NCBI RefSeq assembly: GCF_029664245.1
Contig: NZ_JANAIE010000003.1
Coordinates: 310,001 to 374,000, forward strand
DNA: 64,000 bases
Reading direction: 5' to 3'
Source: Profundicola chukchiensis
Lineage (GTDB): Bacteria; Bacteroidota; Bacteroidia; Flavobacteriales; Weeksellaceae
In this document: positions 34,430 to 43,891 of the stretch, in pieces
How positions within the stretch are numbered: position 1 is the first letter of the stretch
Layout: the number at the start of each line of letters is the position of its first letter
Translations under genes and position numbers: made by a program
Notes under the pieces: generated by a model
What the model saw: the letters and a program-made list of their open reading frames with translations, nothing else
Told to the model about the DNA's origin: nothing
Database searches by the model: none

Positions 34430-35296
34430 ATGAAGGATTTGCTTAAAAAAGTGAGACAGATTGAAATCAAGACCAAACGCTTGACGAATAATCTCTTTAT
34501 GGGTGAATACCAGAGTTCATTCAAGGGAAGAGGTATGGTTTTTTCTGAGGTTAGGCCTTATCAATATGGCGATGATGTTAGGAATATTGATTGGAACAAA
34601 ACGGCTCATTTCTCTGAACCTTATGTAAAAGTATTTGAAGAAGAAAGAGAACTGACTTTGATGCTTTTGGTAGATGTAAGTGCTTCTCAAAACTTTGGTA
34701 CACGCAAACAATTAAAGAAACAAACCGTAGCCGAAATCTGTGCTACCTTGGCATTTTCTGCTATGGCTAATAACGACAAAGTAGGGCTCCTACTCTATTC
34801 AGACCAAGTGGAATTATATCTTCCGCCAAGTAAAGGTAAATTTCAAGCTTTAAGAATTATTAGAGAATTAGTAGAATACGAACCTAAAAATGCTAAAACC
34901 GATTTAAATGCTGCGCTAGATTTTTTATTAAGTACCCAAAAAAGGAAAAGCATTTGTTTTATTTTATCTGATTTTACGGATATTAATTACGAGAAGTCTC
35001 TCAGAATTGCTGCACGTAAACATGAATTAACCGGAATTAGAGTGTATGACGAAAAAGAAGAATTTCTTCCTAATATAGGCTTAGCGAATATCATTGATAA
35101 TGAAACTGGTGAAATGAGAATGATTAACACATCTTCGGCAAGCGTTCGCAGAAATTATGAACAATTCTACCGAAGAGTAAGGGATCAATTTCTAAATATT
35201 TTCTCTAAATCAGGTGCAGGAACTATAGAAATTAGAACCGATCAGGACTATATAAAAGCTCTTTTAGCGTACTTTAAAAGTAACCATGCTGCATGA
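34430..35296 (+). CDS. DUF58 domain protein of the Bat operon
   Basis: A 288-residue DUF58 protein. The signature EVRPYQYGDDVRNIDWNKTA (about 39-58) is followed by a von Willebrand A-like domain with the degenerate metal site LLVDVSASQNFG (about 83-94) and FILSDFTDI (about 181-189). Such proteins partner MoxR ATPases in envelope-related complexes. It has no signal peptide. Its stop overlaps the next start as ATGA, so translation is coupled. Confidence 0.9.
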   Translation: MKDLLKKVRQIEIKTKRLTNNLFMGEYQSSFKGRGMVFSEVRPYQYGDDVRNIDWNKTAHFSEPYVKVFEEERELTLMLLVDVSASQNFGTRKQLKKQTVAEICATLAFSAMANNDKVGLLLYSDQVELYLPPSKGKFQALRIIRELVEYEPKNAKTDLNAALDFLLSTQKRKSICFILSDFTDINYEKSLRIAARKHELTGIRVYDEKEEFLPNIGLANIIDNETGEMRMINTSSASVRRNYEQFYRRVRDQFLNIFSKSGAGTIEIRTDQDYIKALLAYFKSNHAA

Positions 35297-36324
35297 TGGG
35301 AAGTGAAATTTTTTCAAAGGATTTTTATAATATTTTACACTTAAAAGGCTTGAGTATAGCACAAGTATTGTTTATTTTTATTTGCTCACTCCTACCCTAC
35401 TCTGTTCATTCACAGGTACAAACAGAATTAAATCCAGATATAATTTTAATTGGTGATACCGCATCGCTTAAAATTACAGTTACCTACGATGCTCGCCAAA
35501 AAGTTATATTACCACAGATTGGGGATTCACTTAATTCTTTTTTAGAAGTATCTAACGTGAAGATAGACTCCATGAAAGTTGGTAATAATGCTAATTATAT
35601 ACAGACCATCACTTTAACCAGTTTTGATATAGGTGATTTCTTAGTGAATTCATTACCGGTTGTAATAGATGGAGATACACTTCTTACGAGTTCTAAACGA
35701 TTAGAAGTAAAAGATCTAGAAGTGGATGCAGATTTAGATAAAATGTATCCCATTAAACCTATCATTCCTCAAGAAATAACTTGGTGGGAAAAGAATAAAA
35801 AATATTTAGCCTATTGGGTTGTGGGAATCTTATTGGCAATCATAATTATAGTGTTGATTTATTTGTATTTAAAAGCAGCCAAGAAGAATAAATATGTGAG
35901 TAAACCACTTCTTCCACCTTATGAAGAAGCCTTGGAGAATCTTAAGAAACTAGATAAAGAAAACTATTTAAATCAGCAGAATTATAATCAGTTTTATACA
36001 GATTTAAGTTTTATTGTAAGAAGATATTTTAGCAGGAGATTTGATTTCCCAGCAATGGCTTTATTAAGTGGTGATTTGCCTCCTTACATGAAAAATAAGG
36101 AATTACTTACCGAAATCGAAGCAGAACAATTATCAGCTTTTTTAAAGGATTCAGACTTAGCTAAATTTGGAAGAACGATTCCAGCTGAAGAAAAACATAA
36201 ATATTATAGAAATTGGATTGAGGAAATTATTCAGAAAACTAGACCGATTTTAGAAGAAGATATTCCGCAGCATATGCAGGATGAAGTAGAACAAGAAAAA
36301 CTCAGAAAATTAGATAATCGATAA
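35293..36324 (+). CDS. Membrane-anchored protein of the Bat operon
   Basis: A 343-residue protein with an N-terminal hydrophobic signal (AQVLFIFICSLLPYSVHSQ), a periplasmic beta-rich domain (about 40-150, starting VQTELNPDIILIGDTASLKI as in BatD-like domains), a membrane helix (YWVVGILLAIIIIVLIYLYL, about 177-196) and a cytoplasmic helical part with DLSFIVRRYFSRRFDFPA. This is the DUF4381/BatD-like position between DUF58 and BatA. It overlaps DUF58 by 4 bases and BatA by 1 base. Exact function unknown. Confidence 0.78.
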   Translation: MMGSEIFSKDFYNILHLKGLSIAQVLFIFICSLLPYSVHSQVQTELNPDIILIGDTASLKITVTYDARQKVILPQIGDSLNSFLEVSNVKIDSMKVGNNANYIQTITLTSFDIGDFLVNSLPVVIDGDTLLTSSKRLEVKDLEVDADLDKMYPIKPIIPQEITWWEKNKKYLAYWVVGILLAIIIIVLIYLYLKAAKKNKYVSKPLLPPYEEALENLKKLDKENYLNQQNYNQFYTDLSFIVRRYFSRRFDFPAMALLSGDLPPYMKNKELLTEIEAEQLSAFLKDSDLAKFGRTIPAEEKHKYYRNWIEEIIQKTRPILEEDIPQHMQDEVEQEKLRKLDNR

Positions 36325-37328
36325 TGGGAAATTTTGAGTTTTCGAATCCGTGGTTTTTATTACTTCTGTTGCTCATACCGCTTTTAATTTTAGGGCGATT
36401 GGCATTCAGGAATCAGGTATCTGAACCCATGAAAATGCCTTCTATCAAAGCATTTGGTAAAACAGAAACTTGGTATAGCTATATTCCTACTTTGCTCTAT
36501 ATGTTACGAATTACCGCATTGGTATTCTTGATTATTGCTATGGCTAGACCTAGAAAAGTAGATGTAAGTACCAAAGTTCGTTCAGATGAAGGAATCGATA
36601 TTATGATGGTAGTCGATATTTCGCTAAGTATGTTGGCAAGAGACTTAAAACCGACTAGATTGGATGCTTTACAGGATGTTGCAGAGGAATTTGTTAGCAA
36701 AAGGCCAGCAGATAGAATTGGAATGGTGGTTTATTCAGGAGAAGCAGTTTCTAAAGTGCCATTGACTTCTGATAGAGCGATTATGATCGACGAAATTAGA
36801 AATCTAAATTTAGATGAATTAGAACCCGGAACAGCCATTGGTATTGGTTTAGCAACAGCTGTAAATCATTTAGAGCATAGCAAAGCCAAGAGTAAGGTAA
36901 TTATTCTCATGTCAGACGGGGGAGAAAGCCCGGTAGATTATAGCAACAACAAAGTCTATATTAGTCCAGAAGATGCGGCACAAATAGCTGCCGATAGAAA
37001 CATTAAGGTGTATACCATAGGAATCGGAACCAATGGATTTATTCCTTTACCAAGAGGTTATGAACATTATCCACAACGAGCTTTTCAATTAGACGAGCCT
37101 TTGTTACAATATATTGCTAATACGGCTAATGGTCTATATTTCCGTGCTACGGATAACCAAAAATTAGATGAGATTTATGCTGAAATCAATGAGTTAGAAA
37201 AGAGTGAAGTCAACGAAATTAAATACTATAATTACACTGAATATTATAGAACATTTCTTTTCTATGCCTTATTCTTTATATTATTAGATACCGTTTTAAG
37301 AACCTTGATATTTAGACAGATAGCATGA
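36324..37328 (+). CDS. batA: BatA, von Willebrand factor A domain membrane protein
   Basis: A 334-residue protein with membrane helices at the N-terminus (two) and near the C-terminus (FLFYALFFILLDTVL) framing a VWA domain. The metal-ion site is complete: DISLSM (DxSxS, about 94-99), the threonine in PLTSDRA and DGGESP (about 198-203). It probably acts with BatB, BatD and the MoxR ATPase in the inner membrane. Overlaps on both sides (1 base before, 4 after) show tight coupling. Bat proteins have been linked to oxidative-stress tolerance in Bacteroides. Confidence 0.9.
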   Translation: MGNFEFSNPWFLLLLLLIPLLILGRLAFRNQVSEPMKMPSIKAFGKTETWYSYIPTLLYMLRITALVFLIIAMARPRKVDVSTKVRSDEGIDIMMVVDISLSMLARDLKPTRLDALQDVAEEFVSKRPADRIGMVVYSGEAVSKVPLTSDRAIMIDEIRNLNLDELEPGTAIGIGLATAVNHLEHSKAKSKVIILMSDGGESPVDYSNNKVYISPEDAAQIAADRNIKVYTIGIGTNGFIPLPRGYEHYPQRAFQLDEPLLQYIANTANGLYFRATDNQKLDEIYAEINELEKSEVNEIKYYNYTEYYRTFLFYALFFILLDTVLRTLIFRQIA

Positions 37329-38341
37329 TAAGTAGTCATTGGGATAAACCAAATTATATTATTTTTATGCTGGCGGTATTTATCGTCATGTTCTTGCTAT
37401 ATCGTTTACATAAGTGGCGTGTTCAGGTGAGAGAGATGTATGCTGATACAAGTTTACAAGAGGCTGTATTCAGTCAAAAAAGTGTTTCTTGGTTAAATCT
37501 TAAGAATATTTTCTTACTACTTTCATTGGTATTTTTGGTGATTGCTTTAATGGGACCACTTTGGGGAGAAGAAGAACAAACCCTTAAACGAGAAGGAATT
37601 GATATAGTTTTTGCCTTGGATTTATCGAATTCTATGAATGCAGAAGATATTGCACCTAGTAGATTAGAAAAAGCCAAAAAATTCATTATTGATTATGTTG
37701 AGACATTAGGAGGAGATAGAGTAGGATTAGTCATTTTTGCAGGAGAGGCTTATGCAGTATCACCTTTAACAACCGATTATATGGCCATTAATTCCTTTGT
37801 GGCAGGTTTAGATACTAATCTCTTATGGAATCAAGGAACGAATATTTCAGCTTCAATTAGAACCAGTTTAGAGGTTCTTGGGACAGGACAAGATACAAGC
37901 AAGGCTATAATTCTTATTTCAGATGGAGAAGACCACGAAGAGGGAATTAAAGATCAGATTGCAAATGCTAAGAAAAATAGAACAGAAATTTTTGCTTTAG
38001 GGATTGGTGAATCGGTTCCAGTTCCTATTCCTATGCGAACGGCGGACGGTTTTGACGCAGGATATAAAGAAGATGATAATGGATCTACGGTTTTAACTTC
38101 ATTTCATGGCGAGAATTTGAGGAATATCGCCGAACTTTCTGGTGGAAGTTACATCAAGGTAGAAAGTCTTGAATCCACGATTAAAAAGTTACAAAACGGT
38201 ATTAATAGTTTAGAAAAGAAGTCTCAACAAGAAGTACTTACATTTAATAAAAAGCACCAATATCAGTGGTTTTTGGGAATTTCAATTTTATTTTTCTTTA
38301 TCTATACTTTAACACCAGATAAAAGAATTCTTAACACTTAA
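37325..38341 (+). CDS. batB: BatB, von Willebrand factor A domain membrane protein
   Basis: A 338-residue paralogue of BatA with an intact metal site: FALDLSNSMNAED (about 98-110), PLTTDYMA and SDGEDHEEG (about 199-207). It has N-terminal helices (IIFMLAVFIVMFLLY, IFLLLSLVFLVIALMGPLW) and a C-terminal helix (WFLGISILFFFIYTL). The start overlaps BatA by 4 bases. Two VWA proteins in tandem are the normal BatA-BatB arrangement. Confidence 0.9.
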   Translation: MISSHWDKPNYIIFMLAVFIVMFLLYRLHKWRVQVREMYADTSLQEAVFSQKSVSWLNLKNIFLLLSLVFLVIALMGPLWGEEEQTLKREGIDIVFALDLSNSMNAEDIAPSRLEKAKKFIIDYVETLGGDRVGLVIFAGEAYAVSPLTTDYMAINSFVAGLDTNLLWNQGTNISASIRTSLEVLGTGQDTSKAIILISDGEDHEEGIKDQIANAKKNRTEIFALGIGESVPVPIPMRTADGFDAGYKEDDNGSTVLTSFHGENLRNIAELSGGSYIKVESLESTIKKLQNGINSLEKKSQQEVLTFNKKHQYQWFLGISILFFFIYTLTPDKRILNT

Positions 38342-38362
38342 AGCCTTATTTTTGTGGGGAAT

Positions 38363-39034
38363 ATGAAACTCTGCTTTAGTCAATCTTTGATATTGCTGTG
38401 TGTTACCCTCTTTTTTGGAGGTAGCCAGGAAAGTTATGCCCAAACATTAGAAGAGAAAGAGTGGATTGCTGAGGGTAATAAGTATTACTTGCAAAAGGAA
38501 TTTGACAAGGCTAGAGTAGAGTACAGCAAGGTTTTAGCTACTTCTCCTGCATCTTATAAGGCAAATTTTAATTTAGGAAATGCTTATTTTGAATTAAAGA
38601 ATTATAAGAATGCTGTAACTCATTTTGAAAAGGCAACTAAGGCAAGTCCAGATAAGCTAGAAAAAGCTAATGCATTTCATAACTTGGGAAATAGCTTATT
38701 ACAGCAGCATGAATACAAAAAAGCCATTGAGTCTTATAAGGATGCTTTAAGAAATAATCCTAAGGACAACGAAACCAGGTATAACTTGGTATTGGCAAAG
38801 AAATTGCTTAATAATCAGGATAAACAACAAAATCCACCGGATTTACCCAAACCTTCTGAATACGCAAAGCAAATGAAATCTAAGGCAGATTTCGAGGCTG
38901 AACAGGGTAAATTCGAAGCAGCTAGAAATCTGATGCTAGAAGCTATGCAAAAGGATTCAACGGTAATGCATTATCAATCCTATATTGACAAATTAACCGA
39001 AATTGTTGTGCTAGATACGATTAAACTAAAATGA
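38363..39034 (+). CDS. Tetratricopeptide-repeat protein of the Bat operon
   Basis: I start at the ATG at 38363, which gives the signal peptide MKLCFSQSLILLCVTLFFGG; a GTG 9 bases upstream is an unneeded extension. The remaining protein (about 220 residues) holds TPR units: AEGNKYYLQKEFDKARVEYSKVL, YKANFNLGNAYFELKNYKNAV and AFHNLGNSLLQQHEYKKAI, each in its own stretch between about 36 and 130. In Bat operons this position is BatC or BatE. It is probably a periplasmic scaffold. The next gene overlaps its stop. Confidence 0.83.
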   Translation: MKLCFSQSLILLCVTLFFGGSQESYAQTLEEKEWIAEGNKYYLQKEFDKARVEYSKVLATSPASYKANFNLGNAYFELKNYKNAVTHFEKATKASPDKLEKANAFHNLGNSLLQQHEYKKAIESYKDALRNNPKDNETRYNLVLAKKLLNNQDKQQNPPDLPKPSEYAKQMKSKADFEAEQGKFEAARNLMLEAMQKDSTVMHYQSYIDKLTEIVVLDTIKLK

Positions 39035-39567
39035 GAACCTTAATTATTTTGTTGATGATTTTTTCTTCTATGGCTGTTTATGGACAGAACGTAGATGATT
39101 TTTTTGTGCCTTCAGCAAATTATTATCTACAAGATAAAACCGAAGATGCTCTAGATAAGGTGAATCAAGGATTAGAAGCGCATCCTAATAACAAAAAGCT
39201 TTTAGAGCTTAAGAAAAAGATAGAGGAGCAAAAAGAACGCGACAAGGAAAGAGGCAAAAACAACGAGGGAAAGGAGCAAGATGACAATGCTAAACAAAAC
39301 CCAGAAGAAAATAATAGCCAACAAGATTCTCCACAAGATGATGGTAGAAATAGGGGAGAAGATGGAACAGGAAGTAGTCAAGAAGACCCTATGAATGCAG
39401 ATGGAGAAGAGCCCTCAGAGAATATAAAAGATCAAGGTGAACGCTTACAGAAAGAGCGTTATGATAATATTTTGAAAGCGCTAGAAAATCAAGAACAAGA
39501 TACCCAAAGGCGTTTGATGATGGGAAACTCAAAGTCTAAATTGGGTCGTAAACAAAAGGATTGGTAA
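39031..39567 (+). CDS. BatC-like charged periplasmic protein
   Basis: A 178-residue protein with signal peptide LIILLMIFSSMAVYGQ, one TPR-like unit (SANYYLQDKTEDALDKVNQG, about 27-46) and a long low-complexity tail rich in Glu, Asn, Lys and Asp (about 68-140). The basic C-terminus is RRLMMGNSKSKLGRKQKDW. It overlaps the TPR gene by 4 bases and is 3 bases before batD. The tail is probably disordered. Confidence 0.75.
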   Translation: MRTLIILLMIFSSMAVYGQNVDDFFVPSANYYLQDKTEDALDKVNQGLEAHPNNKKLLELKKKIEEQKERDKERGKNNEGKEQDDNAKQNPEENNSQQDSPQDDGRNRGEDGTGSSQEDPMNADGEEPSENIKDQGERLQKERYDNILKALENQEQDTQRRLMMGNSKSKLGRKQKDW

Positions 39568-39570
39568 TAC

Positions 39571-41337
39571 ATGCAATTAAATAAAAGTATATTTTTATTG
39601 ATTTTGTTGGCGGGGACCTTTGTCTCGGCTCAGATTTCCTTTAAAGCTGTTCCTGATAAGACTTCTGCTAGGATAGGAGAGAGAATACAGCTTAGTTTTA
39701 TTATTACTACAAGTCAAGATTTAGACTTCGAACAAGTCACTTTCCCAAGTTTTGCTGGTTTTCAAATGATTGGACGTAATGTTGGTCAAAACTTTAGCTA
39801 TACCAATGGTAGAATGACCAAGCAATACATGGAAACTGTGATTTTAGTACCACAAAAGAAAGGTAAAATCACGATTAGTGGGGGTTACGTCATGGTAGAT
39901 GGTAAAAAATATCAATCTAACTCGGTTACTTTTAATATTTCAGAAGCTGCTCCCAAAACAAAAGTACAGGATAGTCAACTCGTTTTTATGGAAGTAATTC
40001 TAGATAAAAACAAGGTTTATCCAAATGAGAATATTAATGCAGAGATTAAGTTATATGCTAAATCTTTTGATGCATTAAGACGTAGATCTGATTTGGAAGT
40101 TCCAGGAATGTCTGATTTTCAAGTAAGGGAAGTTTCCAAGAATAAGGATCGTGATTTTGAGCAGGAAATGATTAATAATCAGGTTTATATCTCGGAGAGT
40201 ATTGCCGAATATCAATTAACACCTAAAAGTACAGGTGAATTAGTTATTCCCGCTTTTGCACTTCGAGTAGCTATCCCAATTGATATGTTCGATGAGCGAG
40301 TGGTACAAGTTAGGACCAATCATAGATCGATTCATGTGGTAGATTTTCCAGCCAATGCACCATCTATTTTTAAAGGAGCTGTGGGTGATTTTAGATTACT
40401 TACTCATTTAGATAAAAATGATGTGAATACCAAAGAATCAGTTAATTATGAGATTGAATTAATTGGTGAAGGTAATTTTTCAAGTATAATTCTACCAAAA
40501 ATTGATGTACCTAAAGATTTAGAGGTTTATCCATCTAAAACAAGAAATTCTTTTCAAACCACCTCCTCTGGAGAAAAAGGAAAGATTGTAGATCGCTATG
40601 TAATGGTTCCTCAGTATGGAGGAAGTTTTAAAATTCCTGAAATCGAGTTTTGTTATTTTAATCCAAAAACGGAAAAATACATCACTATTACTTCAGATGC
40701 TCAAGAGTTAAATGTAAAAGGTGAAACTAAACAAGAAACTCAAACCAAAACAGAAATAGCCAAGGCAGATTCGATTAAACAAGATTCAGCAAAGTCGATG
40801 AAGAGCATATTACCAGAGATTCCTTCGGAGATTACCAATATTTTTAAAAAGCCTAAGAATGATTTAAGCGTCGATAAGCAAGAATCTTCTAGTAATAGTA
40901 GTTGGTGGTATGCAGGTCTAGGACTTCCCTTAATCGCGGGATTAGTTTGGTTCTTTGTGTTTAGAAAGCCTAAAGAGGATAACGAAGATGAATTAGACAT
41001 GGCAGAATTTAATGCTTCTGCTTTAAAATCTAAGCTTAAATCGGATTTAAAAGATTTAAAATTGGCTCAACAAAGTCATGATAAGGATTCATTCTTGAGA
41101 AAAGCCAATGAAATTTTAAATGATATTGTAGTTAAAAAGGCTGGTGAACATAAATTGTATGATGTAATCGAGGCTAAGAATATACTTTCAAATCAAGTCT
41201 CGAACGACTATGCCTCTCGCTGGGAGAAATTTTATAATGATATTCAATCCATGTCCTATGGAATGGCAACAAATGGTCTTGATTTAGAAGGAAAATACGT
41301 TGTGATAGAGGATTTGGTTAAGGAATCATTAAAATAA
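39571..41337 (+). CDS. batD: BatD, oxygen-tolerance family membrane protein
   Basis: A 588-residue BatD protein. A signal peptide (MQLNKSIFLLILLAGTFVSAQ) is followed by several immunoglobulin-like beta domains (ISFKAVPDKTSARIGERIQL start, about 22-370), a membrane helix (WWYAGLGLPLIAGLVWFFVF, about 447-466) and a cytoplasmic helical tail of 115 residues. The large periplasmic part probably assembles with BatA and BatB. It is the last gene of the cluster; marC has its own promoter element. Confidence 0.88.
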   Translation: MQLNKSIFLLILLAGTFVSAQISFKAVPDKTSARIGERIQLSFIITTSQDLDFEQVTFPSFAGFQMIGRNVGQNFSYTNGRMTKQYMETVILVPQKKGKITISGGYVMVDGKKYQSNSVTFNISEAAPKTKVQDSQLVFMEVILDKNKVYPNENINAEIKLYAKSFDALRRRSDLEVPGMSDFQVREVSKNKDRDFEQEMINNQVYISESIAEYQLTPKSTGELVIPAFALRVAIPIDMFDERVVQVRTNHRSIHVVDFPANAPSIFKGAVGDFRLLTHLDKNDVNTKESVNYEIELIGEGNFSSIILPKIDVPKDLEVYPSKTRNSFQTTSSGEKGKIVDRYVMVPQYGGSFKIPEIEFCYFNPKTEKYITITSDAQELNVKGETKQETQTKTEIAKADSIKQDSAKSMKSILPEIPSEITNIFKKPKNDLSVDKQESSSNSSWWYAGLGLPLIAGLVWFFVFRKPKEDNEDELDMAEFNASALKSKLKSDLKDLKLAQQSHDKDSFLRKANEILNDIVVKKAGEHKLYDVIEAKNILSNQVSNDYASRWEKFYNDIQSMSYGMATNGLDLEGKYVVIEDLVKESLK

Positions 41338-41370
41338 TAAAGTTTGTGTGGTTTAAGATTTAATTATTCT

Positions 41371-41378
41371 TAATTTTG
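41371..41378 (+). promoter_or_regulatory. marC -7 promoter element
   Basis: TAATTTTG matches TAnnTTTG exactly and lies 30 bases before the marC ATG. Confidence 0.45.
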
Positions 41379-41407
41379 CGCGCCTTAATTGAGAAAAAAT
41401 AAACTTT

Positions 41408-42043
41408 ATGAATCTATTTAATATGCTTCCATTGGTTTCGCCTGTCGCTGGTAGTTGGACTCCCAACTTCGATTTCGAGCAAATTTTATCTGCCTTTTTG
41501 GTATTATTTGCTGTTATTGATATTGTAGGTAGTATTCCATTGATTGTAAGTTTGCGTCATAGAGCTGGAACGATTCAATCAGAAAAAGCTTCATTGGTTG
41601 CTGGGGCCTTATTAATTGCCTTTTTATTCGTTGGAGAGCGTATGCTTAGCTTATTAGGAATAGATGTTTATTCGTTCGCTGTGGCAGGTGCTTTGGTTTT
41701 ATTTTTCTTAGCAATTGAAATGATTTTAGGCATTGAGATTCATAAAATAGAAGAACCAAAAACGGTATCAATTGTTCCGATTGCTTTTCCATTAGTGGCA
41801 GGAGCAGGATCATTAACTACCGTTCTATCGATTAGAGCTGAGTTTAGGGTAGAAAATATCATTATAGCCATCATATTGAATATGATTGTGGTTTACTTGG
41901 TATTGAAGTTTGCCGACAAATTAGAGAAAATACTATCTCCGGGCGTTTTAAACGTACTTAAAAAAGTATTTGGTATCATCTTGTTAGCCATCGCTATTAA
42001 GTTATTCTCAGCCAACTTAAATCTTTTAATTAACATTTTGTAG
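41408..42043 (+). CDS. MarC-family integral membrane protein
   Basis: A 211-residue protein of the MarC/NAAT family with six predicted helices. Family features are LVLFAVIDIVGSIPLIVSL (about 31-49), LVAGALLIAFLFVGERML and the half-repeat PIAFPLVAGAGSLTTVLSIR (about 125-144), with the PxxxGP-like glycines slightly changed. MarC proteins have been proposed as amino-acid or drug exporters, but the substrate is unknown. Confidence 0.88.
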   Translation: MNLFNMLPLVSPVAGSWTPNFDFEQILSAFLVLFAVIDIVGSIPLIVSLRHRAGTIQSEKASLVAGALLIAFLFVGERMLSLLGIDVYSFAVAGALVLFFLAIEMILGIEIHKIEEPKTVSIVPIAFPLVAGAGSLTTVLSIRAEFRVENIIIAIILNMIVVYLVLKFADKLEKILSPGVLNVLKKVFGIILLAIAIKLFSANLNLLINIL

Positions 42044-42065
42044 AATAAAGTTTCAGTCAAATAAT

Positions 42066-42073
42066 TATCTTTG
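42066..42073 (+). promoter_or_regulatory. -7 element directly before the 67-residue membrane-protein gene
   Basis: TATCTTTG matches TAnnTTTG exactly and ends 4 bases before the ATG at 42078. Transcription would begin at or next to the start codon, giving an almost leaderless mRNA. Confidence 0.4.
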
Positions 42074-42077
42074 AATC

Positions 42078-42281
42078 ATGAAAGGTTTATTTTATATATT
42101 AATATTAGTATTTGTAGTCGCTAGCGCCGTTAGCGTGTATAACTTAGATTTCCAAGAGCCATTGTGGTCAGAAGTGAATAACTACCAATGGATGACAATT
42201 GCAGCATCAGTCTGTGGATTGTTATTGAGCGCAATCTTCCTTAGATATCAAGCGCTAAAAGAAAATTTAGACAACAAATAG
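42078..42281 (+). CDS. Small two-helix membrane protein
   Basis: A 67-residue protein with two hydrophobic helices (about 3-20 and 38-56) and a charged C-terminus (ALKENLDNK). The gene is 34 bases after marC, is preceded by its own TATCTTTG element and is followed by a terminator, so it is likely real. No family recognised. Confidence 0.62.
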   Translation: MKGLFYILILVFVVASAVSVYNLDFQEPLWSEVNNYQWMTIAASVCGLLLSAIFLRYQALKENLDNK

Positions 42282-42290
42282 AATTAGAAT

Positions 42291-42336
42291 TAAAGCACCG
42301 GATTTCTTTTTAAACAAGAGATTCGGTGTTTTTATA
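42291..42336 (+). terminator. Intrinsic terminator after the marC region
   Basis: GCACCGGATTTCTT pairs with AAGAGATTCGGTGT across a 7-base loop, with a single mismatch in the middle, followed by TTTTTAT. Confidence 0.72.
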
Positions 42337-43239
42337 TGCTAGAGAGTTAAATAGTTACTTATAGATACTCTTGATTAAAAATGATCAGTCAAGGTTACAT
42401 CGATTATTACCTCTTAATTTCGAATTGATTTGTATCTTTATAATATAAATTAATTCAAAGAAAAGGACACAAGAGACTTGTACATAAGGGGCAATAAGGT
42501 TTTTATTAAAAGAAACGATTGGATATAAATCTAGCTTTATTAATCTTGAGTTTTTATTTAGTCGAGGCAAGCTAGCTAAAAGATCAACAGAAATTAAAGT
42601 TCATCCATTTAACCTTGATTTTGAAATATATAGTGGAAGGATACGAAGAAAGTTTAGATATAAATGCGCGCAAGATGAATCAAAATGATATCATCTACTT
42701 TGAAAGAACAGAGGGTGTATAATTAATTAAAACTAGAAAATGCAAGTGGGAACTAGTTTCTAGTTATATAGCGAGACGTAGCTTTTTTATAAATAAGATT
42801 CTTAGCGGTGTTATGATCGCGACATTCTGCATTTAAATGGTTACAAAACAGCGAAAGAGTTTTCTAAATATATTCGTATTTGAAGTTTGGAACGAGCAAA
42901 ATTATTAGTTGATACTGACAATTTCAAAAAGGCATTTAATTAATTTGGATGATTAATTTAAATTTTAATACCGGTTTTGTATTACTTACTCCAATTTGAT
43001 ATAATTGAACACATTATACAATTCCATTATTTTAGAATATTGATTATGAATTACATACCTCAAAGTATTTAAAAAAATTTACGAGCACATTCACTAGCAT
43101 TATAAATTGAAATATGAATTTTTATAATTAAATATTATATCAGATGAGAATGGACTTGTTATTATTTACTAGTTGGATGAGTAAAAGGTTTATTCTATTA
43201 ATAAAATAAACGATATCAGCGACCATTATTCAAATGAAA
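42337..43239. other. Non-coding, degraded region
   Basis: About 900 bases without an intact gene. A 59-codon open stretch on the + strand (42509-42688) reads like protein (SSFINLEFLFSRGKLAKRS and onwards) but has no start and an upstream frame change. A minus-strand stretch (42752-42860) reads ECRDHNTAKNLIYKKAT, which recalls the DRDxNAAxNI end of TnpB-type proteins. Both are too short for a firm name. The remainder (42861-43239) shows nothing I can support. Confidence 0.35.
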
Positions 43240-43647
43240 TTAATAAATGGGTAAACCATCTATTTTCATTAAAGGAATTAAATATGGACAATATCTATCC
43301 CATGTTTTTTTATCAACTCTTTTATAAATGGAATTATATAATTCAAACCATTTATCATGTTTATAGGTACGGGAATAATAATCACCATCGATAGAGAATT
43401 GTCTTAAAGTGGTCTCATCGGTGAAAAGCATTAAGATTTTCTCTAGATTTTGATGTTTTAATTCCTGGGTCTTTGGCTCAAATCCAACTTTATGAATAAT
43501 TCTAACTATTTCTTCACCAGAGTAGTTTTTGCTAATCCCTGAAGGGTTATTATTATAATAATTATCCCAAGTTGGATCAATATCTGGAAATTGACCTAGG
43601 ACAAAGTTAGAACTTAATAGAAGTAATAGATATAAATAGATTCTCAT
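43240..43647 (-). CDS. Secreted protein of unknown function
   Basis: A 135-residue protein with signal peptide MRIYLYLLLLLSSNFVLGQ. The mature part is rich in aromatic and charged residues (DPTWDNYYNNN, YYSRTYKHDKWFELY, CPYLIPLMKI). I recognise no family. It stands alone in a degraded region; the well-formed signal peptide and unbroken frame support a real gene. Confidence 0.55.
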   Translation of the reverse strand: MRIYLYLLLLLSSNFVLGQFPDIDPTWDNYYNNNPSGISKNYSGEEIVRIIHKVGFEPKTQELKHQNLEKILMLFTDETTLRQFSIDGDYYSRTYKHDKWFELYNSIYKRVDKKTWDRYCPYLIPLMKIDGLPIY

Positions 43648-43891
43648 AACTTTCGAGTTTTATATGTTTAAACATTTTTATTTTCAATTGGAATTTAATG
43701 TTTAATTAAAGATAAGCCATATACAAAAATAGAACATTTAGAGCATATTTGTGTCTGACAAAAATTAAACTTATCCACAATTTGACCTGTGTATGTTGAT
43801 TTTATTAATCAATAAATTTAACAAAATCTTATCAATTTTATTGAAAATAATATTTATTGTCTTAACTTTATGTGGAAAATAATTGATTTTT

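Noticed and set aside
42385-42570. Minus-strand open frame of 61 codons
   Set aside because: No signal, domain or neighbour supports it, and the plus strand in the same place reads more like degraded protein.
43771-43779. Second origin candidate at a TTATCCACA box
   Set aside because: A single DnaA box without an accompanying cluster, AT-rich unwinding tract or gene-direction switch is not enough.
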